Below are positions 5,874-11,680 of a stretch of 11,680 bases of DNA, piece by piece (position 1 is the stretch's first letter; every line of letters begins with the position of its first letter). A program made the position numbers and the translations under genes. This DNA comes from Abditibacteriota bacterium (GTDB lineage Bacteria; Armatimonadota; UBA5829). The notes below the pieces were generated by a model that was not told the origin of the DNA, ran no database searches, and saw only the letters and a list, made by a program, of their open reading frames with translations. Where the stretch lies: NCBI GenBank assembly GCA_017959625.1, contig JAGDAG010000125.1, positions 1 to 11,680 on the forward strand, read 5' to 3'.

Positions 5874-7388
5874 TCAGAAAACGGTTTTCAGGCTTTCCGC
5901 AAGTTTTTTTTCGGTGACGGATTCGTCTCCGAAAAGGTATTGCTTCATCACGGACCTGCCGTCGATGAAATACACGGTTGGTATGCCCTGTATCAGCCAC
6001 TTGTCTATGACGCCGTCGATGTCGCCGGCTTTCATGAAATAGAGAGGAAAACTCAAGCCGTCGTTTTTGAAATCCTCCAGCACCTTTTCTTCTTCCGACT
6101 CTATATTGAGGCAAACAGAAATAAAATTGAATTTGTCCTTGTTTTCCCCGTAGATCTTCTCGTACATAGGAAGGAACTTTTTGGTGTCGGGATACGCCCA
6201 GAAAGCCACCACGGTGTTTTTGGCTGCCGAAACGCTGTAAAAAGTAGTTTCATGGGCCACGTTCTGTATCGTGGGGACCGGAGGCGCGGGATCTGCCGCC
6301 TCCTGCTGTTTCGGCTCTTCGGGAGCGCCCTCGCCGGAGGGCGCGTCCCCGCCGGCGTCAAGGGTCTTCAGGTCGAGCCCGAAGGGTTTTTCCTTTTCTT
6401 TTTCCTCCTGCGCCTGGGCCAGCACGCTTTCCGGCTTCGGAGCGGCAGAGGTGAAAACAGTCTCCTCGGTATAGTATTTCAGGGCAAAATCCTGCACCTT
6501 TTTGTTGACGGGGTTCTTTGCTTCCGCTTCCTTCTGGGCCTTTTCCAGCTTTTTGAGCTCGGCGGCCAGCTTCTTTGCCTCCGCCGCGGGATCGTAAAGG
6601 ACGTCGCCTTTCTTGGGAACAAAGGTAAAGATCCCCGTCTCGATAGGCTTGTTGACGGAAAAAGCCGTTATGACGGAATCGCATTCCACCTCTTTCTTGC
6701 TTGGCTCCTCCTGGGTGGTGATCCTGTAATAATTCCTGACCATCAGCCCGGAGACTGTATCGAACCAGACCTTCTGGTTGATTTTTTTGTCGCCGTTGAC
6801 GTCCGGTTTGACGTGGAGCATAAACGTATAGCACTCGCAGTCGGCAGTGTTTTCTATGCCCAGGTATTCCACGCTGGTGATCCTGGGATAAAAATCATGG
6901 CCCACCAGAAGCCCCACTGTATTTATGCCCTGGGTAAATTCGCAAAGGCTCGTCAGATACTGTTTGGTGAATTTTTCCTTTGTATATCTTTTGGCTTCCG
7001 TTTCGTAGCTGACTATCTCTTTTCCGTTGAGATACATCACGCTTCCCTTGTTTTTGAAAAGCATAAGGTCCGGCCGTTTGAAATAGAAGGATTGTTCCAG
7101 AGCCTGTTCGTTATCAAGCTTGCCGTTGGTATACCACCTCATCTTGCTGACGCTGGTCAGGGAAACCGTTTCGATATCCTTGAATTTTGCCACAAGCTCG
7201 CGGAAATCCGGATCCTTTTGCGGCTCCTCCGTTTCCGTCACGGAGGTTTTCCCCCCTGCCTCGGGCGGCGTTTTGCCGCTGTTTTTGCCCTTGAGATAAT
7301 ATCCTGCCGCCCCTGCCGCCAAAGCGGCGGCAAGCACGCACGCCAGAATAATGACAAGCTTTTTGTTTTCTTTCAGAAACCGCTTCAT
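5874..7388 (-). CDS. Membrane-anchored LolA-like protein fused to a thioredoxin-fold domain lacking CxxC
   Basis: A 504-residue protein. Residues 10-31 (a KKLVIIL...AAGAAGYYL stretch) form one membrane segment after a basic start, probably an uncleaved anchor with the rest outside. Residues ~60-260 resemble LolA/DUF2092 lipoprotein-carrier-like domains (FYFKRPDLMLF, VMYLNGKEIVSYETEAKRY, KVWFDTVSGLMVRNYY). A charged Lys/Glu/Ala coiled-coil-like stretch and a Pro/Glu-rich linker follow. Residues ~375-504 have the layout of a TlpA/redoxin domain: VVAFWAY, a following helix, then QGIPTVYFID with the cis-Pro at 470. The WCxxC active site is absent: the sequence after FWA is YPDTKKFLP, two residues shorter and without Cys, so thiol redox chemistry is unlikely. 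LolA-like plus thioredoxin fusions are known to me from Armatimonadota and Planctomycetes. The start has AAGGAG six bases upstream and lies 17 bases after the PHP gene, so the two form an operon. The function is unknown. Confidence 0.75.
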   Translation of the reverse strand: MKRFLKENKKLVIILACVLAAALAAGAAGYYLKGKNSGKTPPEAGGKTSVTETEEPQKDPDFRELVAKFKDIETVSLTSVSKMRWYTNGKLDNEQALEQSFYFKRPDLMLFKNKGSVMYLNGKEIVSYETEAKRYTKEKFTKQYLTSLCEFTQGINTVGLLVGHDFYPRITSVEYLGIENTADCECYTFMLHVKPDVNGDKKINQKVWFDTVSGLMVRNYYRITTQEEPSKKEVECDSVITAFSVNKPIETGIFTFVPKKGDVLYDPAAEAKKLAAELKKLEKAQKEAEAKNPVNKKVQDFALKYYTEETVFTSAAPKPESVLAQAQEEKEKEKPFGLDLKTLDAGGDAPSGEGAPEEPKQQEAADPAPPVPTIQNVAHETTFYSVSAAKNTVVAFWAYPDTKKFLPMYEKIYGENKDKFNFISVCLNIESEEEKVLEDFKNDGLSFPLYFMKAGDIDGVIDKWLIQGIPTVYFIDGRSVMKQYLFGDESVTEKKLAESLKTVF

Positions 7389-7405
7389 AACAAACTCCTT
7401 CGAAA

Positions 7406-8206
7406 TCAGTAATCCAGGCCGCGCATGACCATTCTGCGCCCCTCAAAGCCGGCAAGCCGGGAAACGCCCAGCCCCTCCAGAAGCTTATACGCCTCGGGGA
7501 AGCTTCTGCGCAGATGGGCGGGATGATGGGCGTCGGAATTCACAACGACGGGTATTTCCAGCCGGACGGCCTTGCGGAGGACGGAAAGGGAAGGATAAAA
7601 CTCCCCCGCCGGCTTGTAAAAGCCCGCGGTATTGATCTCCAGCGCAAGCCCGCTGTCCCGGACCGCTTCAAGGGCCGTATCCTCGAACGCGCCGGTATCT
7701 ATCCTGCCGAAGCGGCCGAATTTCTTGTAAAGGTCTATATGGCCCACTATGTCCACCCTGCCGTCTTCCGCCATGGCGATGATCTTTTTCCAGTAGCCTT
7801 CTATGACGCAGTCCGCCTCCTCCGGCGAAAGGGCTGTCCACTTTTCGGCAGTATCGTCTATGGGAAAGTCTCCCCAAAAATGCACCGAGCCTATGATATA
7901 ATCCGGAGAAAAAGGCTCAAGGCTGCCGCAGACGGCGTCTATGGTTTCCGGAAAAAAGTCGATCTCCACGCCCTTGCGGACGATGGTCTCCCCGGAATAC
8001 TTTTCTTTGAGGGCGTCGAGACAGGAAAAATATTCCCCGAGAGAAGAGTCCGTCATGGACCATCCGGGAAAAGAGCCTCCGGGAAGGACGGAATAGTGGT
8101 CCGACATGCCCGTCTCCGTAAGCCCGGCGCGGACGCCGGCCGCTATCATTTGTTCGGGGGCGGCCGAACCGTCGGAGAATACGGAATGGTTGTGATAACT
8201 GAACAT
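7406..8206 (-). CDS. PHP-domain phosphatase, probable histidinol-phosphatase family
   Basis: A 266-residue cytosolic protein with a complete PHP metal-binding set: HNH at 5-7, SDH at 35-37, Glu81 in GVEIDF, His109 in IIGSVHFW, His156 in VDIVGHIDLYKKFG, and DAH at 225-227. The length and the IIGSVHFW, GHIDLYKK and NSDAHHPAHL motifs fit the HisJ/HisK histidinol-phosphatase group, which removes phosphate from L-histidinol phosphate (step 8 of histidine synthesis) using a trinuclear metal centre. No other his gene is nearby, so another small phosphate ester could be the substrate; I give no symbol for that reason. The start at 8206 is set by the HxH motif directly after it, although the ribosome binding site is weak (GGGTG). 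It is the first gene of an operon with the LolA/thioredoxin-like gene and is divergent from secDF. Confidence 0.82.
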   Translation of the reverse strand: MFSYHNHSVFSDGSAAPEQMIAAGVRAGLTETGMSDHYSVLPGGSFPGWSMTDSSLGEYFSCLDALKEKYSGETIVRKGVEIDFFPETIDAVCGSLEPFSPDYIIGSVHFWGDFPIDDTAEKWTALSPEEADCVIEGYWKKIIAMAEDGRVDIVGHIDLYKKFGRFGRIDTGAFEDTALEAVRDSGLALEINTAGFYKPAGEFYPSLSVLRKAVRLEIPVVVNSDAHHPAHLRRSFPEAYKLLEGLGVSRLAGFEGRRMVMRGLDY

Positions 8207-8243
8207 TTATGACACCCGCAAAAATTCTGAAAATACCATTTAT

Positions 8244-8272
8244 ATAATACAAAAAAACACCGCTTTTGTAAA
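8244..8272 (-). promoter_or_regulatory. Promoter of the PHP operon
   Basis: On the minus strand, TTTACA at 8272-8267, a 17-base spacer, and TATTAT at 8249-8244, about 37 bases from the PHP start codon. It points away from the secDF promoter; the two -35 boxes are about 43 bases apart, leaving room for a shared regulator. Confidence 0.65.
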
Positions 8273-8315
8273 GAGACGGAAGCCGGAAACGGATACGCGG
8301 AGGGCCGCCCCGCCC

Positions 8316-8344
8316 TTGACAAATCGCCCGATAAGGATTATAAT
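8316..8344 (+). promoter_or_regulatory. Consensus sigma-70 promoter of secDF
   Basis: TTGACA at 8316-8321, a 17-base spacer, and TATAAT at 8339-8344: a perfect match at both boxes with optimal spacing. The leader is about 38 bases and ends with GGAGGAG at 8380-8386 close to the ATG. Confidence 0.9.
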
Positions 8345-8362
8345 AAATTAGTATGCACTTTT

Positions 8363-8375
8363 AGAACAAGGTTCT
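8363..8375 (+). promoter_or_regulatory. Small palindrome in the secDF leader
   Basis: AGAAC, AAG, GTTCT is a perfect 5-base inverted repeat around a three-base centre, starting about 12 bases after the predicted transcription start. It could be an operator or a short RNA hairpin. It resembles a GAAC-GTTC LexA-type box, but the three-base centre does not match the four-base centre of the Bacillus SOS box. Confidence 0.35.
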
Positions 8376-8388
8376 GAACGGAGGAGAT

Positions 8389-10911
8389 ATGTCAAAGTAT
8401 AACAAGTTAGCGTTGCTGATCCTTGCGATCGTTGTGGCTGCGGTATGGATCTGCTATACGGCGTTCAGCGGCACAAACGACAAGATCAGGATCAGAAAGG
8501 GTCTGGATATCGCAGGCGGTATGAGAGTGGTCCTGGAAGCGGATAAAACTTCCGCCGACTGGCCGAAGACCGACACCCAGGCGCAGAGAGATCTTATGGA
8601 CAAGGCCACCAACACCATAGAAAAAAGGATCGGCGGCCTCAGCGGCGTCAGCGAAGGCAAGGCTTTCATCCAGGGCGCCGATAAAATCGTTGTGGAAATC
8701 CCCGGCATCAAGGATTCCGACAAAGCCCTGGACACCATCAGCAACACCGCCCAGCTGGAATTCTATTATCTGAAGGACGTTCAGAGCGCCTCTAATCCCG
8801 GCGGCAGATGGAAGATATCCGACGGCGGCCAGGACGATTACGTTTTTTCCGACGGCGAGAATGAGATCTATTCTTCCGACAAAGAAAAAACCATGAAGGA
8901 AGTGGTGGGCGCTCCCGCCAACAAGCCTATCCTCACGGGAAAGGACCTTATGCCCAACGCCAAGCAGGGTATCTCCAACAAGACCCAGCCCGTGGTCCAT
9001 GTTCAGTTCAACAAGGAAGGCAGGGTGATATTCAAGGAATTCACCAAAAAGCACGTGGGAGACACTCTTGCGATCTTCCTTAACAAGGAGCTTCTTACCG
9101 CTCCCACTATAAACGAGCCTATCCTCAACGGCGAAGCCCAGATATCCGGTTTCAAAAATCTGGAAGAAGCCAAGAACCTGGCAAACCTGCTGAACTCCGG
9201 CGCTTTGCCCATTTCCTTTGAAGTCGGTTCCCAGGAAAGCGTGGATCCCACCATCGGCGGAGACGCTTTCGGCAAGACCATAAGAGCCGGCGCCATAGGC
9301 CTCCTTATAGTGATCCTGTTCATGATAATCATATACAGGCTCCCGGGCTTCATCGCGTCCCTCGCGCTGTGTATCTACACGGCCCTTGTCATAGCCATCT
9401 TTGCCGCCCTGGGCGTGACCATGTCCCTTTCGGGTATAGGCGCTCTTATCATATCCATAGGTATGGCGGTGGACGCCAACATCCTTATTTTCGAGCGTCT
9501 CAAGGAAGAGCTCCGCAGCGGAAAGACACTTTCCGCGGCCATAGACGCCGGCTTCAAGCGGGCGTTTTCGGCGATCCTTGATTCCAACGTCAGTACCTGT
9601 ATAACCTGTCTTTTGCTCATCCAGTTCGGAAGCCCCGCGGTCCAGAGCTTTGCGGTGACCCTGCTTACCGGTACCCTTGTATCCATGTTCTCGGCGATCA
9701 CCGTCACCCGCACCCTGCTCCACCTCACGGTGAACTTTGAAGGCCTGCAGAAGCCGGGCTTCTTCGGAGTTTCCGCGGACAAGCCGGCTACGCCCTTCAA
9801 ATTCGTTTTCGTGGACAACCGCGCGATCTATTACGTGTTCTCGGCCATCGTCATGGCGGCGTGCATCGCTTCCCTCTTTGTCTGGAAGCTCAACCTCGGC
9901 ATAGAATTCAAGCCGGGAACGGAGCTGAAGGTCTCCTTCACGCAGCCCATAAACCACGTGACGGATATCAAGTCCATTGTAAACGGCCTTTACGAAAAGA
10001 ACGAGGTCCAGCTGGCCAACGGCTCCAAAACCGCCATCATCAAGGTGACCGGCAAGGATAAGCCCAATATCTCCACAAAGGATCAGGACAAGCTGGTGGC
10101 GGCCCTCGACGCAAAATACAAGGTAGCCAAAACCACCGATGAAGGAAAGCCCATTGCCGACCAGGCAAGTTCGGTGAACCCTTCGGTCTCCAGCGAGCTC
10201 GTGCACAACGCCCTCATAGCGGTGTTCTTTGCATGTATAGCCATCATCCTCTATCTTGCCATACGCTTTGCCATAGGCGGCATGCTGGACGGCGTCAAAT
10301 ACGGAGTCTGCGCCGTTATAGCCCTTATACACGACGCCTTGTTCGTCCTGGGCCTTTTCTCCATACTGGGAAAGGTCATGGGCTGGCAGGTGAACTCGCT
10401 GTTCGTAACGGCGGTGCTCACGGTCATCGGCGTGTCCGTCAACGACACCATAGTCAATTTTGACAGGATCAGAGAAAACCTCCGCCACAAGCTCAAGGGC
10501 GAGAACTTCAGCCAGCTGGTGAACAGAAGCCTGAACCAGACTCTTACCAGAAGCCTGTTCACCACCCTCACGACGCTGGTGACCATAGCCTCGCTCATCA
10601 TATTCGGCGGGATCATGCTGAGACAATTCTACTGGGCGATCTTTGCAGGCCTTCTAGTGGGGACCTACTCCTCCATCTTCCTTGCCTCGCAGCTTGTGGT
10701 AAGCTGGTATAACGCCGGGCTTTCCAAAAAAGACAGGGCCCTCAACAGAGTGGTTACAAAAGAAAAGGAAGGCAAGGTGCTTATAGCCGCCCCCGAAAAG
10801 CAGGCCGAAGAAGAAGAAAAAGAAAAAGCGGCCGAAGCCGAAGACAAACCCGAAAAAGAATCCCGTCCCAAGACCGCCAAAAAATCAGGCGGCAGAAAAA
10901 GAAGATTCTGA
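8389..10911 (+). CDS. secDF: Protein translocase subunit SecDF (fused SecD-SecF)
   Basis: An 840-residue RND-family membrane protein that uses the proton gradient to pull proteins through SecYEG on the outer face of the membrane. The SecD half has a membrane segment at ~6-25, GLDIAGG at 38-44, a large outer domain, SGALPISF, and GMAVDANILIFER at 358-370. The SecF half begins near 478 and has a degenerate GIEFKPGT at 504-511 (usual GIDFxGGT), IGVSVNDTIVNFDRIREN at 680-697 with the conserved Asp686, and LNQTLTRSLFTTLTTLV. About twelve membrane segments are expected. From about residue 785 a Lys/Glu/Ala-rich tail ends in the strongly basic KTAKKSGGRKRRF, which should lie in the cytoplasm. SecD and SecF are separate in E. 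coli and fused in Bacillus; the fusion here is uninterrupted. ATG with GGAGGAG upstream. recJ follows in the same direction after 42 bases, an order similar to the secDF-recJ neighbourhood of Bacillus. Confidence 0.96.
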   Translation: MSKYNKLALLILAIVVAAVWICYTAFSGTNDKIRIRKGLDIAGGMRVVLEADKTSADWPKTDTQAQRDLMDKATNTIEKRIGGLSGVSEGKAFIQGADKIVVEIPGIKDSDKALDTISNTAQLEFYYLKDVQSASNPGGRWKISDGGQDDYVFSDGENEIYSSDKEKTMKEVVGAPANKPILTGKDLMPNAKQGISNKTQPVVHVQFNKEGRVIFKEFTKKHVGDTLAIFLNKELLTAPTINEPILNGEAQISGFKNLEEAKNLANLLNSGALPISFEVGSQESVDPTIGGDAFGKTIRAGAIGLLIVILFMIIIYRLPGFIASLALCIYTALVIAIFAALGVTMSLSGIGALIISIGMAVDANILIFERLKEELRSGKTLSAAIDAGFKRAFSAILDSNVSTCITCLLLIQFGSPAVQSFAVTLLTGTLVSMFSAITVTRTLLHLTVNFEGLQKPGFFGVSADKPATPFKFVFVDNRAIYYVFSAIVMAACIASLFVWKLNLGIEFKPGTELKVSFTQPINHVTDIKSIVNGLYEKNEVQLANGSKTAIIKVTGKDKPNISTKDQDKLVAALDAKYKVAKTTDEGKPIADQASSVNPSVSSELVHNALIAVFFACIAIILYLAIRFAIGGMLDGVKYGVCAVIALIHDALFVLGLFSILGKVMGWQVNSLFVTAVLTVIGVSVNDTIVNFDRIRENLRHKLKGENFSQLVNRSLNQTLTRSLFTTLTTLVTIASLIIFGGIMLRQFYWAIFAGLLVGTYSSIFLASQLVVSWYNAGLSKKDRALNRVVTKEKEGKVLIAAPEKQAEEEEKEKAAEAEDKPEKESRPKTAKKSGGRKRRF

Positions 10912-10919
10912 CCTACCGC

Positions 10920-10937
10920 ACCCGCCTCCGGGCGGGT
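10920..10937 (+). terminator. Hairpin between secDF and recJ
   Basis: ACCCGCC (10920-10926), loop TCCG, GGCGGGT (10931-10937): a perfect 7-bp GC-rich stem starting nine bases after the secDF stop. Only GTTTGCTT follows, so it is a weak terminator at best and may lower rather than stop readthrough into recJ. The last pair overlaps a possible GTG start at 10936. Confidence 0.55.
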
Positions 10938-10953
10938 GTTTGCTTATATTGCC

Positions 10954-11680
10954 TTGAAATATACACTTAAACCCTTTCCCGACAAAAACAGCATCGCAGA
11001 ACTCTCGGAAAAGGCTGCCGTGAGTCCCGTCACGGCAGCGCTCTTGCTTCAGAGAGGCGTAAGCACTCCGGAGGCCGCCGAAGAGTTCCTTGCTCCCAAA
11101 AGCCACGGAGACCCGCTGCTTCTGCCGGATGCGGAAAAGGGCGCGGACATCCTTATCGAAGCCCGCAAAAACAAAAGCCGCGTTATGATCTTCGGAGATT
11201 ACGACGTTGACGGAATGGCTACCACCGCGCTTTTATATAAGGCCCTGAAAAGCCTGGGCTTTGACGCGGGCTACCGCCTTCCGGACCGGCTGAACGACGG
11301 TTATGACATCACACCCGAAGCGGTGCGGGAAATGGCAGAGGAAGGCTGCGGCGTCATACTGACCTGCGACTGCGGTTCAAGAGCCGTGGAAGCGGTGCGG
11401 CTGGCAAAAAGCCTGGGGCTTGCGGTCATAGTCACGGATCACCATCAGCCCGGCGACTCCCCTTCCGCTCCGGACGCGCTGATAAACCCCCACAGAGAAG
11501 ATTCAAAGTATCCGTATCCGTATCTGTGCGGAGCCGGAGTAGCCTATCGTTTCATCCACGCCCTGCTGCTGCGTATGGGCGTAAAGCCGGACTCGTTTCT
11601 GAAAAAATACGCCGATCTGGTCTGCCTTGCCACCGTTGCCGACGTGGTGCCCCTTACCGGCGAAAACAGGCTTTTGGTAA
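10954..11680 (+). CDS. recJ: Single-stranded-DNA-specific exonuclease RecJ (5' part, runs off the window)
   Basis: RecJ degrades single-stranded DNA 5' to 3' in recombination repair and mismatch repair, using Mn2+ or Mg2+ in the DHH fold. The visible 242 residues hold the DHH phosphoesterase motifs in order: GDYDVDG at 81-87, TCDCGS at 137-142 (usually TVDCG), DHH at 162-164, GAGVAYRF at 193-200, and ATVADVVPL at 226-234. The remaining DHHA1 and OB-type parts lie beyond 11680. No ATG exists in frame between the previous stop (shared with secDF) and the conserved region. TTG at 10954, giving MKYTLKPFPD, is my choice; GTG at 10936 is the alternative. Neither has a good ribosome binding site, which suggests coupling to secDF translation or low expression. 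Confidence 0.95.
   Translation, partial: MKYTLKPFPDKNSIAELSEKAAVSPVTAALLLQRGVSTPEAAEEFLAPKSHGDPLLLPDAEKGADILIEARKNKSRVMIFGDYDVDGMATTALLYKALKSLGFDAGYRLPDRLNDGYDITPEAVREMAEEGCGVILTCDCGSRAVEAVRLAKSLGLAVIVTDHHQPGDSPSAPDALINPHREDSKYPYPYLCGAGVAYRFIHALLLRMGVKPDSFLKKYADLVCLATVADVVPLTGENRLLV

Noticed and set aside
5811..7412. Plus-strand open frame of 533 codons opposite the LolA/thioredoxin-like gene
   Set aside because: Phe/Leu-rich antisense shadow with no recognisable domain; it starts inside the terminator region of the opposite gene.
8363..8375. LexA/SOS box upstream of secDF
   Set aside because: GAAC and GTTC are separated by three bases, not the four of the Bacillus box, and secDF is not a typical SOS gene; kept only as an unassigned palindrome.
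8407..10626. Long minus-strand open frame of 739 codons opposite secDF
   Set aside because: SecDF motifs fix the plus strand; the antisense product is low-quality, with repeated Gly/His/Asp and no domain.

Overview
The window looks like chromosomal DNA of a free-living or gut-type bacterium, not a mobile element. Its core genes (gyrB, a fused secDF, recJ) are bacterial. Starts are mostly ATG with AAGGAG-type ribosome binding sites, promoters are of the sigma-70 TTGACA/TATAAT type, and the standard code fits. Two genes have an architecture I associate with Armatimonadota/Abditibacteriota and Planctomycetes-like lineages: a secreted CBM9-like plus GH123/DUF4091-like protein, and a LolA-like plus thioredoxin-fold fusion. 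That placement is a low-confidence inference; a GyrB or SecDF tree would decide it.

Layout. 1-357 holds no gene. It is a mosaic of GGGATGAC-type repeats and palindromes, then a strong promoter inside an inverted repeat. 358-1002 (+) is a small secreted Lys-rich protein with Spy-like helical repeats. 1003-1164 holds a second copy of the repeat, a long palindrome and the terminator of the facing gene. From 8206 down to 1165 four genes lie on the minus strand: a PHP-family phosphatase (7406-8206), 17 bases on a LolA-like/thioredoxin-like membrane-anchored protein (5874-7388), a terminator, gyrB with its own extended -10 promoter (3699-5736), and 72 bases on the CBM9/GH123-like secreted protein (1165-3626). 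8207-8388 is a divergent promoter region. On the plus strand secDF (8389-10911) follows a perfect consensus promoter, then a hairpin, then recJ (from 10954, running off the end).

Both gyrB and the glycosidase-like gene are split by a single frameshift. gyrB is essential and both halves are otherwise perfectly conserved, so a sequence or assembly indel is the simplest reading there. At the glycosidase-like gene the break falls exactly on an AAACCCG heptamer, so programmed -1 frameshifting is worth excluding.

The genes are mostly envelope and housekeeping functions: export (SecDF), supercoiling (GyrB), repair (RecJ), an amino-acid or nucleotide phosphatase (PHP), and three exported or anchored proteins of unknown role. 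I see no defence system, CRISPR array, tRNA, rRNA, transposase or phage gene. The most unusual items are the thioredoxin-like domain without its CxxC motif, the GH123-like protein whose expected Asp-Glu pair reads Cys-Lys, and the repeat copies flanking the Spy-like gene.
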